The notes under the pieces are model-generated. The model saw only the letters and a list, made by a program, of their open reading frames with translations, made no database searches and was not told where the DNA came from. A program made the position numbers and the translations under genes. Positions 49,796-61,886 of a DNA stretch of 64,000 nt are shown piece by piece (within the stretch, counting starts at the first letter, position 1; each line of letters starts with the position of its first letter). Origin of the DNA: Mortierella alpina. Its lineage: Eukaryota; Mortierellomycota; Mortierellomycetes; Mortierellales; Mortierellaceae. Where the stretch lies: assembly GCA_029449245.1 (NCBI GenBank), contig JANATF010000012.1, positions 1,116,001-1,180,000 on the forward strand. The letters run 5' to 3'.

Positions 49796-52414
49796 GGGTG
49801 TTTGGACTGCGGGTGAGTTTGCGGTGGGTGGATGCGGGTGTGCCGGCGGACGATGCGCTTGCTCGAGTGGGCGAAGAGGGGGAATGGACAGTGGTGAATG
49901 AATGTAGAGGGGTGACGGTAGGGATCCGGACTGGTCGTCAAGGGAAAAAAAGTGCTCGTCTATTTATGACAGCGACAGAGGCAGCGCAATAGTCTGTGTG
50001 TCAGTATTGAATATGGTAAATAATACGGGCCGAAGCATATTGCCGTGGATCCGACACCCAACGTGCTACAAGTAGCTCGTGTCGGGGTTGGCCACTGCGG
50101 TCCCTGCGAGCGACACAAACAAACACGGGCATGAGACATACGCTGCAGCACTGGCACGCACTATACATGCATGGGTGTATGACTCGACGACCAACATCGC
50201 TGAGGTCGAGCGCCCCCATCGCCATGTGCTTACAGACAGTTCAGCCAACTCTTGCTTTTTTTCACCGAGGAGACCTCCCAAAACGAATAACAAAAAGTCC
50301 AACTGATCCACACGCCCCCACAACCAAGTCCAACTGGCCCATCCTATTCCAGCTCAACTTTCTAGTCTAAGCCAAGTCGAGACCCCGACGAGGCAAACTT
50401 AGTCATCGATCGACCAGTGCTTGCTGCAATAGAAGGAAATGCCGAGCAAGTCCACAAGGACAAACTCGCCAACAATAGAAGGAAAATGGGAAAGGAAGCA
50501 GACGCTTTTTTTCCTCCAGTGGTGGGTCGGTCGCTCGAAAGTATTGTGGACAAGGCATCATGGACGAGGGTTGATGCACAAAGAGCATCCATGACGGCAC
50601 CTAGTCAAACCGCCAGTGTTTGTGGTCGAGTAGTCAAAGGAGGAGTTATGAACATACCCTAGATTCCACGCGACGCTGAATTCGTGAGCAGGAAGAGCCA
50701 AGCAGATCACGTCCAGGAAATGGAGCAAAGTGAACTGTGTTGATGAGAGTGGTAGTTGGTGAGGATGCAGGGGCTAGGGGTTGGCGATGAGGTGGTGATG
50801 AGGTTCAGCTGCTAGAGTCGCTGTGAAGAGCAGGACATTGATGAGTGTTGTGAATCAGGCGCCTGGTGGCAGAAAGGAAGGGTGGAAAGACGAGAAACGG
50901 GCGGCAGAAGAGAAGAGAGAACAAGAGCCACAGCCCGTACTTTTATATGAGACTTGGTACTCCGGTGGACTTATGTGAAATGAACACTGGCTGTTGCTGT
51001 AGTTGCCGGGCAATGTTCGCTGTTTCCGTCCGCCGATCAGACGGACACACCTGTTTGGATGCGTCAATTATAATGGACCATCGGCCTTCGTTCTCGCTCG
51101 ATCCCTGGAAGCTCTGACCATCGCCTTCCAGCCGCACTTGCTTCCAGTCCCAGCTTGCTTCGAATTCATCACAAGCCGGGCGATTGTCGATCGAGTTCAG
51201 TCAACTCGTAAAGTGGCCTGCAGCCTGTAGGAGCCCCATCGCCTGTAGTAGCGTGTCGCCTGAGCGCTTGTATAACGAGTTGCTCCATGCCCACAAGCAA
51301 CCAAGGAAGGGGGTACGATAAAGCACGTAAAAAAAAAAAGAAGCAAAAAGAACAAGCGAGGCTGCGCAAGAGCTAACAACGCAGGAGAGTAACCAATGGC
51401 AAGGTGTGCTGAATAACTGTCGTGGCCGTTTCTAAACCCCTCGGCTGCATGTCCAAGAGGGACGAATGGGATGACATGGACTTCACTGCTTGGCAAAAGG
51501 GGTGACAGAGGGAGTGATGAAGTAGGGAGTTGGGCGAGAGCTCATACTTCTCGGTTCACGACAACTTCTCTCTCCTGAGCGTTGTGTCCCGTAAGAACGG
51601 ATGTATATGACTCTCAGGGCGGCAAGTTCAAAAGCACTGTATGAACCGATGTCATACTTTAGTGAATCTCGACAGACCGCGACGTGGCACACTGTAAAAT
51701 GCGTAGGCTGTCCAAGAGCACCACGCTATGGCAGCGCCTCGCGCAGCGTGAGCATGAAGACCAACGGAATAACCAAAACTGGCACGGTATGCACGCCGCA
51801 AACAACAAATGGCAGACCCATTCTGATGGCTTGGACCAGCAGTGGGAGAGATCTTGCCTTGCGCATGAGTATGTACTACGCAGCCATGTGGAATCCGTGC
51901 TATTATCCTTGCACTTTCACGTTTCGGGTCTTGTGTGTGAATGTGCAAGAATGGCCCATGCGCTATCGAGAAGAAGGAAGAACTTTAAGCACCGCGAAAA
52001 CCGGTCGCTGCGGAATCAAATCGAAGGCCGCGTCAGCTTGATGGCGAGTTGACTGGCAGCAATTGACCAATCGACGGGACGGGGCTGCACGGTGCTATGT
52101 TACATATCTTCTGCTTCGATAATGCGTAGAGCCAGGTCCATGTTGTCTACAAAGCGCTATGTTGTAGTTATGTAACGCGCCCGTTACACGCCGTGGCTAG
52201 TCCACCGAAATCCCAACGCAAGCACCAGACCACTGATTTGCTGTGGTGCGCACACGAGGGCCGGCCCTCAACTTTCTTTCGCCACAACACCTTTTTTCTT
52301 CCTGCTTGCTGCTCACAACGCACCCACTGGTCGCGTTAATCTCACCACTTTACGCTCCTTTCCGATCGCACATCCTTTTCTTCATCCCTTCGCTCCCCCA
52401 TCCACATTCCCCCC
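49796..52414. promoter_or_regulatory. Large divergent intergenic region, 2.6 kb
   Basis: This is the longest gene-free stretch, between the start codons of the Zn2Cys6 factor (-) and the paraoxonase-like gene (+). Only short unrelated frames are present. A CT-rich leader precedes 52415. It may hold complex regulation, an unrecognised small gene or a non-coding RNA; the sequence alone does not decide. Confidence 0.4.
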
Positions 52415-54222
52415 ATGGCTGATTCAAAGGACACAGAGCCATCCAGCGCCTTGAGAAACAGAAAGACGACCGTCGAGGATGCAGAGGACTCGGACTCGGC
52501 CCCTGTCGGTGCCACCACCGCAACCTCGATCGCCTCGGGTGCTTCGAGCTCCACCGCAGGCAAAAGAGGCACTGCAAAGAAGGATACAGAGGATCGCAAG
52601 AAACAGGATGCAGCCCAGACTCGCCGTGGTCAGCGCCAGCCCTCACAACTAAGGAACCTCATCTTTTCGCTTTTGATTGCCTCCCTTGGTGTTCTTCTCA
52701 AGTCTGCTATTGAAAAGTTCCTTTTGCCCAGCCGGGAGATCGCCATCGACCAGACTGTAGGCCTCCAAGGAAACTGCTACAAGACTGCCTGTAAGTAGCA
52801 CCCATGGCCACACGATTCGTGTGAGCGGGCATGATATTTCAGCTAAGTGGCTTTTTCTCACGTTGAACAAAACGCACCTTGGGACCTTGGCAATTATTTA
52901 GTCATTCCAGGGCCATCGGATATCGAGATCAGCGACCAGGAGCAGCTGGCATTTGTTTCCTCAGACGACCGCTCCTGGAAGAAACAAAGTCGCTTTTTTC
53001 ACAGACCCAGCCTTAAGACGGCTCAGAATGGAGCCATTTACACGCTGGCCTTGAACGTAAGAATTTCAGACAAGTGTACAAAGACCGAGGCGGCAATACT
53101 TGAAGCTGATATCCGTTTTTCTTGTAGCAAAAGAATGGATCACCCAAGGAGGTCCAGCTTAAATCATACAACTCTGACGACTTTCACCCCGCTGGCATGT
53201 CGCTTTTCCGATTCCAGGATCCCAAGACGCAGACGTGGATCAGCCGGCTTTTCGTTATCAACCACTCGCACAAGGGCGATGTGGTCGAACTCTTTGATTA
53301 CTCTGCTCAGTCTAACACGCTGACGTTTGTCAAGAGCGTCGAGAGCAATCTGTTTGTGACACCCAGGGACATTGTGGCTGTTGATAAGGATCGTTTCTAT
53401 TTAACCAACCACCATGTAAGTGTACATTCGATTTCGGCATACAGGAGCGCGTAGTCATCTCTTCTTGTCTAACATCAGGCTCTTCACTGACAATTCAGGC
53501 AATGGATGTCAAGTATGGACGAGTTGCAGAGGATGTGGTGGGACTAGCTCTTGGAAATGTGGTGTATTACAACGGTATTGGATCTCGCAAGGTGTTGGAA
53601 AGTCTTTCGAATCCATATGGTATCGCCATTTCGCCCGACGCTACACAGTTGTATGTCTCTGCGTTCATGGATAAGGTGGTGCACGTCTACAACACCACCG
53701 AGGATGTGACTCAGGGCGAGTTGGTCCATGATGTCGACATTTGGGTGGGCAATCATGTTGACAACTTGTCGGTGGACAAGCACACGGGTGACATCTACGT
53801 TGCCAGCCATCCGTCCTATTCGACGTACCTTCGCCATAAACTTGGCTATGAGCCTCAGTCGCCCTCACATGTCATCAAGATCGAGAAGTTGTCGCCCGAG
53901 AACTATATCCGCCAGGAGAGCACTCAGCCAGAATTCTACTTTTTCCCCAGGCCAGCTCTCCCTCCTTTGAAGTGGGAAGTTAAGGACCTGTTTTACAGTA
54001 ATGGCGAAGACATCTCAGGTAAGCTAAGCATCTTCAAGTTTCTGTGTTGCATGGGTTGATAGCGTACCCCTCGCTTTCCTCGTTTTTTAATGAGTGGACT
54101 CCCTTTCTCTTCATCCGCCTGGGCTAGCCTCAACTGTCGCAGCGTATTGGAATAATGATCTTATTCTTGGATCGTCTTCAAGTCATCATCTGCTGCGTTG
54201 TAGTCTGCGTCTTGATCAATAA
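52415..54222 (+). CDS. Paraoxonase/arylesterase-like membrane protein
   Basis: Exons 52415-52790, 52902-53056, 53128-53415, 53499-54018 and 54128-54222 give 477 residues. A charged, disordered head (1-78) is followed by one hydrophobic anchor (RNLIFSLLIASLGVLL, about 82-98). A six-bladed propeller of the PON family comes next: FVINHSHKGDVVELFDY, TPRDIVAVDKDRFYLTNHH, NPYGIAISPD, VDNLSVDKHTGDIYVASHP and, at the end, ASTVAAYWNNDLILGS. The Asp-Asn calcium pair (VDNLSVD) and the histidine of VINH are kept. By recalled alignment, the His of NPHG is Ala here and two of the calcium-ligand Asn positions are Arg and Tyr. Lactonase activity is therefore doubtful; a scaffold or chaperone role as for nematode MEC-6 is possible. 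AATAAA overlaps the stop. Confidence 0.85.
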
Positions 54223-55535
54223 AGATGACAGGTCACGATCTGCTGAGCACAATACAAATACCCACCCTAAATGATCAGTGCCTCAGCCCACACATAGTTC
54301 ACCCTTTTCAACTTTTTCCGAGGTACAAAGTACTCGCAACCGTCGAGAAAGACCCCTTGGAAGGCGGGTACTGTGCCGAACGAACCATCAGCGAAAGCTA
54401 GCAGATAAAGCGGAGTGGATAGGGGTCTCTTGGCAATGCTGAAGCAGAAAGGGGATGGAGCGGGCGATCCTGGACTGGCTGCCTCCCTGCGGCCAGCCCG
54501 CTAGGACTGGCACATGTATAGAGCCCGGCAGAATCATTAGGCAATGCTCGTTCGATAATTTGTTCCCCTAATATCCCAACCGAACAGCGCGAAGCCTCTT
54601 CCACAGGTTCTCGTTCTTCCTGGATTATTGTCTGAGCAGTGAGGATTCCTTTATGCAGTAGTCGGGCCAACCGCCGACGGTTCCGTCTGTAGATCTATTC
54701 ATGTCAGGGACAATGGTACAGTAGTAGTCATGAGGATGCGGGAGCTGAAGGGGGGAAGGAGCATGGTCAAAGAAGGTAGAGAGAGAGAGTGACAGGGAAC
54801 GACACAGGGGCAACATTATTGCCGCGTGCTTGCAGCGTTGAGTTGGTGTGTTGGGCAATCGGCAATTTGTTTGCTGCAGCAGGCACCGCGCATGAGAGGA
54901 GACAGCTATTGTTGACAGAGCAAGCGGGAGAAGAAAGAGAGAGAGAAAGAGAAAGAGAGAGTGAGAGAGAGAGCGGCCAGACGCCGAGCAGTAAGGGCAT
55001 CCATCCAGGCTGTCTTTTTTTCTTTCTTTCCTTCTATAAGAACACGAAGCACGCACCAATTGCCCGTCGTTCTCGCAGCCCAACCTCTCCTTTTTATTTT
55101 TACCTTCTCGAGTCCCTCGCCCCTTGGCCATAGGCACTGGCTGCTGACCAGCAACACGTTGTGCTGTTCTGCCTCGGACACATTCGCTCCTCACACTACT
55201 GCACTGTAAGGCGATTGTTCTTGTTGTTGTACTGCATGCGGGATGGATGGATGGATGGATGTGATCATCCGGCTCGATCACACGCACACGCATCCACAGT
55301 CCACCTGGCCCACCACCTGGCCGAGTTGTCTGTCCGCCGAAGCACTGCGAGAGGCAGCAGCAGCGATTGTACGCCCAGTGGATCCAGCCCACCGACGCAC
55401 GACGTCCTTCGACGGCACCACAGCCTTTATTTTGTTGCCTCGTCTCGTTCTCGTCTCGTCGTCCCTTTTGACTCCTTCTCTGCGGTCACTTGCTCATCCT
55501 CAACCTCACCTCGCTGACCACCCACATCAACACAC

Positions 55536-55603
<68 letters not shown>

Positions 55604-55963
55604 ATACTCACCCTCACACTCTCTCAAACAACTGGATTCACACTCACACGGCCACTCTCGCTCCTTTGTCTCCCTTCCATCCACCAGTCCACCAGTCCAC
55701 GAGTCCCCCAGTTCCTGTCCATATCCCGTTCACCTCTTGTGCTCCGTGCAAGGTATGCAAACACACACATGCACATACACACACACACACACACATGCAC
55801 GCACGCAGACCAGTGATCCCACCCATGCAAATCTCTCTGCAAGCCCGTCATTCTCGCCTAGCTGCCCATGCCTAACCTCAGCCCCATGTCTGGCCTCTCT
55901 CTCTCTCCCTTTCTCTGTCTCTCTTGTTGTCTTCACAAAGCGACCGTGCCCTTTGCATAGAGC
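54223..55963. other. Intergenic region and 5' leader of the flippase gene
   Basis: Rich in simple sequence: GA repeats (54925-54972), a GGAT repeat near 55240-55260, a long CA repeat (55537-55600), a second CA-rich tract (55759-55800), and CT-rich sequence up to the start at 55964. The frames that cross the CA tracts code only Thr/His repeats and are not genes. Confidence 0.5.
55537..55600 (+). repeat. CA dinucleotide microsatellite, about 32 units
   Basis: An uninterrupted CA run of about 64 nt, 364-427 bp upstream of the flippase start codon, probably in its promoter or 5' UTR. Confidence 0.9.
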
Positions 55964-58900
55964 ATGGCGTCGCCCAACAGCGACAAGGACGTCCTCTCGT
56001 GGTCCTCCACAGCACTCTCGCCAGAACAAACGACCTCCCCCTCCTCTCCAGCAGCCGAAACAGCCTTACCGCTCTCACCCGACTCGCCCACCACCCCAAC
56101 GCTGCACTCCCGTCGTCGTCGGGCCACTCTGCAAGGCCAACAGCCGGTGATCATTACGCACCCTTCCACAGCACCCTCAAATCCACCATTAAACCAGGCA
56201 TCGGGCGCAGCGCAGTTCAGGAATGCTTTGATTGATCAGCCGGTTCCAACACCTTCTGGTGCGGATGCAGCCGCCATGGAGCTCGGATCCGTCCACGATT
56301 CCTCTTCTCGGACGACAGCCACAACGACCAGCGCTTCAACAGCACGAGATCCTTTGGCCTCAGCGCCCATGCCAGCAGGTTCTTTCAAGGAGCAGGTCAA
56401 CTGTGAGCCTATGCACGCTGAACCTACTCGACAGCCGACGGGTTGGGTGATGGCTGTGGTGAACAAAATCACTGGCCGGGGCGGCAATATGGCCTTGCCC
56501 ACCTCCAGAGTCATCCCTATCTGCTCGTCCCGCTCCTCACCCCTGATCCAGCCAGAAACCGGCAAGCCATACGTCTCCAATGCTGTCACCACCGCACGCT
56601 ACAACATGTGGGACTTTTTGCCGAAACAGCTCTACGCCCAGTTCTCAAAGATTGCCAACGTCTACTTTTTGTTCGTGGCTGCGCTTCAGATGGTGCCCAG
56701 TTGGTCCCCTACAGGACAGTACACGACCTTGGTCCCGCTCGTTGTGTTCCTGTCGATCGCCATGGCCCACGAGGGCTACGACGACTACAGGAGACACCGA
56801 CAGGATAATGTCGAGAATAATCAGCCGGCAAATGTCTTTCGGAGCTACAGAAATGCGACCAACTCGATTTCCACTTCGGACTATCAACAGCAGCCCTCTC
56901 CCGTCCCATCCCGGGCCCATGCTGATACTGCGCACTCGGCTGCTGATCTCTCAATCACGATCCCACTCACGCCTGCCACGAACGCGCCAGCACCTCATCT
57001 TCCCGTCTTCCAAAAGATCAAGTGGAAGGACCTCGCTGTCGGAGACATTGTGCGTGTAGATCAAAACGATTGGGTCCCAGCGGACTTGATTCTGCTGCAC
57101 TCTGCGGGGCATGAGGGAGGGTGCTTTGTGGAGACGGCGGCGCTCGATGGCGAGACCAACCTGAAGCAGCGCCAGGCGCTCCGTGCCACCAATGACATTG
57201 TCCGCTCCCCCGAAGACATTGCATCCTTTAGAGGTAAGCGCTGGGCTAAAGGGTGCCTACTTCTCTTCTTATTGGTGTATGGTCGCACTATGGTGCCGAT
57301 AGCTTGCTACCCTCGCCCACGCGACGCGATGGACGGGAGGCTATCCAAGAATGTTTATTACGTGTTCAGTCATGCCCTCTTGACAGAGTGGGTGGGGTCG
57401 CTGGGTGCGGATCGCTGGGTGCGGGTGGAATATAAGGTTCTCGCGGATGTTTCTCCTTGGTGTGCTATTGGTGAGAATAGGGTCGATGTCCTATTATTAT
57501 GTCATGGAGCAAGAGGGGATACTGGACGTGGCTAGAGTCTTTTTGACTAAGCGCGCGCTAAGACGTGCAGGGGCAGCAGCGTATTCTATTACCCGAGATA
57601 CAGGAAGAGGGGCATCCGGATGAAAAGACAAAAAAAAAAAGAGCGCAGTCTACACGACTATGGTTGTACTGTACATGTACAACTAGGGCTGCGTGCTCTG
57701 TTGGCGTAAAAACATAAATAATAATGTGCAATATTAACATTGAACTCTTTGACGTTCGCTAGGTTGCGCCCACACTGAGCTGCCCAACCAGGATCTGTAC
57801 AACTTCGAGGGATTCATGGAGATTGGTCGAGGCAAGGATCTTCCTCGGCACCCGCTCAGCATCAACCAGATTCTACTCCGAGGCACGATCCTGCGCAACA
57901 CGCCGTACATCTATGGCCTCGTGGTCTTCTCGGGCGAGGACACCAAGATTCGCCAAAACGGATCCAAGAACGTGCGTACAAAGGCTCCCAGCATGCAGCG
58001 CTTGATCAACAAGGTCATTATCGTCATATTCAGCATCGTCATCTTTTTATCCGCTTTGTGTACCATCTTGAGCGCCGTCTGGAACAGAAACAACAATAGG
58101 CCGGATCGCACCGCTCACTATCTTTCCGCCAAAGGTGGGATCCACAGCGACACCGCCTCAGTGTTCTTTGGATACATTGTGCTCTTCAACACCATGATCC
58201 CAATCTCCTTGTATGTCACCATGGAGCTGGTCAAGCTAATGCAAGCCTACTTCATTCACCACGACATTGAGATGTACGATCCTGTATCCAACACACCGGC
58301 CGAAGCAAGGACGACAGTCATCAACGAGGAACTGGGACAAGTCAGCTATCTTTTCTCTGACAAAACAGGAACGCTCACCGAAAACATCATGGTCTTTCGC
58401 AAATTCTGTGTTGCTGGCCATTCATTCAATCACGATCTGGATCCGGAATCCGTAAAGTCTGCAGAACAAACCGCGTTGGAAAACCAGGACGTGGTCATGT
58501 CTGGGGCAGAGGGTGGTCCGGCAGAGGAGGGATCCGACGAGGGACTGCACAAGCGACACAAGTATAGGGACAAGGCTGGAAAAGTCGTCGGCAAGCTGAA
58601 AAGTCGGAAATCGTATCGCCAGAGGTCGGCCTCCGGATACCAAAGCTTGGGAGGCAAAGATCTGTCAGCGGATGTGGAACTAGGATCGCCCTCGAGATAT
58701 CCCGAGAGCGTCTATGCCGGTGGAGACGTTAACAAGCCGTCGTATGCGGAGACGATCGTCCCTTGCACCCCTACCTCACAGCTGGTTCCCTTTTTACAGT
58801 CAGGAGCACGCCATCCGATGACGGACCGTATTCGGTTCTTCCTCCTCGCTCTGGCCCTTTGTCACGACGCTGTGCCCGAGCTTATGGACGAATCGAACCC

Positions 58901-61769
58901 TTCAAGTTTCAAATACCAGGCCGCCAGTCCGGATGAAAATGCTTTGGTGGCGGGTGCGATGGAATTGGGCTACGTCTTTGTCGAGCGCAGCCGAGGAGGC
59001 ATTCGCGTTCGTACACTTCCTCAGTCCCCAAGTGAAGTCCCGATTGAGGAGGAGTATGAAGTCCTGAACATCATCGAGTTCTCTAGCAAGCGCAAGCGCA
59101 TGTCTGTTGTCTATCGGATGCCCGACGGGCAAATCTGCCTGTTCACCAAGGGAGCCGACTCGATCATTCTGGAACGTGTGCGTGACCCTCAAACCGGATT
59201 TGATGATTTTCAGAACCTGGATTCTCCAGTGCCATTCACTCCCAATTCAACGCGCGGATACGATGGAAAGGATCCTCTCGAGAGCTTAGAGTATTCAAAG
59301 TCTGGAAAGAGTCGTGGATATACCCCGTCGGGATCAGGGGCAGGTGTTGGGAACGATGTTTTCGGAGCCGTTGCTCACAAGAACCATTCGAGGCGGTCCA
59401 GCTACGACATTCAAGACGCGATGAGCTCGCCAACACGCTTCAAGAGCCCCGCCAGTGCCTTTGATGCTAGCCCTGCAGCAGCAGTTGCAGCAGATGGAAG
59501 CGATCTGTCGTCAGCTGAAGAGGACATGGGCGCATACTTTTTCGGTCAGACCCCTGGCTGGACCCAGTCCGAGATGTGGGAGTATCAGCAGACCATGGAT
59601 CATATCCAGGAGTACGCCACCACAGGTCTGAGAACCCTTTTGTACGGCCATCGATTCCTCAGCAAAGAAGAATACAGTGAATGGTCCAAGCAGTACACAG
59701 AGGCGCAGAGTGCACTCGAAGGGCGACAGGAGAAGCTGGAACAGGTGGCGGAGCTGTTGGAGCAGAACCTGGACATGACCGGTGCCACGGCCATTGAAGA
59801 TAAGCTACAGGCGGGTGTTCCAGAGACGATCGACAAGTTGCGCAGAGCCGGAATTCGCCTGTGGATGTTGACAGGAGATAAGCGTGAGACGGCCATCAAC
59901 ATTGGTTACTCTTGTCGTCTCATCAAGGATTATTCCAGCACCATCATCCTTGATGTCCCCACGCAGGCACAGGCGCACAGAGCGATGAACAAGGCGATGA
60001 AGGATGTCAACAAAGGAAAGTCACGCCATGTGGTCGTTGTCATTGACGGCGCGACGCTTGGCATTGTGGAACAGTCGCCCGAGTTGATGGCTCTGTTTGT
60101 GGAGCTGGGCATTCGTGCTGATTCTGTGATCTGCTGTCGTGTCAGCCCTGCACAGAAGGCCTTGGTTGTCAAGACGGTACGAGCCAAATGCAAGAACACG
60201 GTGACGCTGGCAATTGGAGACGGTGCCAATGATATTGCCATGATTCAGGAGGCCAACGTCGGTATTGGCATCACGGGCAAGGAAGGTCTTCAGGCTGCGC
60301 GCTCGAGCGACTATTCAATCGCTCAGTTCCGGTTTTTGGAGAGGCTGCTCTTTGTGCATGGACGCTGGTCCTATGTGCGGATATCCAAGTTTGTGCTGGG
60401 CACGTTCTACAAGTGCGCGACGTTCTATCTCACGCAGGGACTCTTCCAGATCTTTACAGGCTTCTCGGGCACGTCGCTGTATGAGCAGTGGACGCTCTCC
60501 TTCTACAACACCTTGTTCTCATCACTACCTGTGATGGTCGTTGGTATGTTTGAGCAGGATCTGAAGGAATCGACTTTGCTGCTTGTACCCGAATTGTACA
60601 CCTATGGACAGCGCAACTGCGGATTTTCGCTCATGACCTACAGCACCTGGATGGCAGCGGCGGTTTACCATGCAGTAGCGGTTCTTATGATCCCGCTTTG
60701 GATCGCGGGAGCCATTGGCAAACTTGGAGTCGAACCCGACGATGAGTCTTTGTTCTCGATGGGTCTGGGTGTTTATACGACTATTGTTCTGGTGGTTACC
60801 TTCAAGATCGCCTACCTGGAGACCCACAACTGGTCCATTGTCACGCACATCACCTCACTCATGACCATTGTGGCCTGGTTTGGTTACAACACCGTGTATT
60901 CGTTCTTCTACCCGCTACGGACAGCTGGTTATCACGTCCGAGGCGCCTTCCAGCAGCTGGCGGGCCACCTGCCGTTCTGGCTCACCGTCTTTGTGGCCTT
61001 CATGATTGCGGTCATACCCAACGTCATGGCCAAGATCCTCAAGGCGCAAATGTTCCCGTCGGATGTGGATCTTTACCAAGAGCTGGAAAAGGACCCGGAT
61101 GCAGTTCAGCGATGGAAAGAATGGGAGGCCGAACTCGGTAACCAGGGAGCTGAGGCAGAGGGTGTGACGGGATCCAAGATTCAAAGACGTCTGTCCATCG
61201 CTGCCAGTATTGTGTCGAGGCAGTCCAGCCGAGCGGCGCCCAGTTTGTCGAGTCGTCGAGAAGGACGGACCAAGAGCCAACGAGAGGGCACGATCAAGAG
61301 TGAGCGGTTTGGGCGCAGCTCCCAGGATGGGCCTGGTCGGGACTCGTTCGGAGAGGGTATGGACCGAGTCGGGGAGTTTTGGAACTCTTCTGTGCATCGA
61401 CGGGGCGCGAGCAGTGCGAGTCAAATGGCCCATGAGCAGAATCGACGTTCGTTCACGGCGCATCGACCCAGTGCCAGCCAAGGGAGCCAATCGTATTACG
61501 GCCAGGACGGACCTTGGTCAGCAATGCAAATGGACTTACCGAGGTCGCTGCCGATGCCCATGAGCCATTCGGATCCTACGAGCACGAGCGGGAGTCCATT
61601 GCCGGCGGCGGGCCTCGGATCTTTGAGACGAGCATCGTCGACGAGCAACACGGTCGAACAGATCCTTCCGTTCCGGAACATGTATCCACATGGCGAGGGT
61701 ATGGACCCCACCGAACCACCCTTCAAGACATTAGCACGGAACGCGACAGCACCGACCGGGAGGCGTTGA
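55964..61769 (+). CDS. DNF3: P4-ATPase phospholipid flippase, Dnf3-like
   Basis: Moves phospholipids from the outer to the inner leaflet of Golgi or plasma membranes using ATP. Two exons, 55964-57233 and 57763-61769, give 1758 residues. A long Ser/Thr/Pro-rich cytosolic head precedes the first helices. FLPKQLYAQFSKIANVYFLF and QMVPSWSPTGQYTTLVPLVV are Dnf3-like rather than Dnf1- or Drs2-like. Motifs in order: DGETNLK (near 396), the P4 signature PISLYVTMELVKL, the phosphorylation site DKTGTLT (near 622), FTKGADSIILERV, MLTGDKRETAINIGYS, and GDGANDIAMIQEA (near 1242). Transmembrane helices and a disordered tail follow. Long inserts lie in the nucleotide-binding domain. Intron 1 is 529 nt, and the exon 1 frame stays open about 300 nt into it. 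Confidence 0.93.
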
Positions 61770-61886
61770 GATTGAGGAGACACAATATCCACACATTTCG
61801 TCATTGTACTATAAAAGAAAAATCATGTCACTAGTTGTTGCTTAGAAAATGGGGGGGGGTTTGTATTTTAGAATGTTTACAAAGCC

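Noticed and set aside
55243-55875. Frames of repeated His-Thr across the CA microsatellites
   Set aside because: Low-complexity translation of CA repeats in the leader of the flippase gene.
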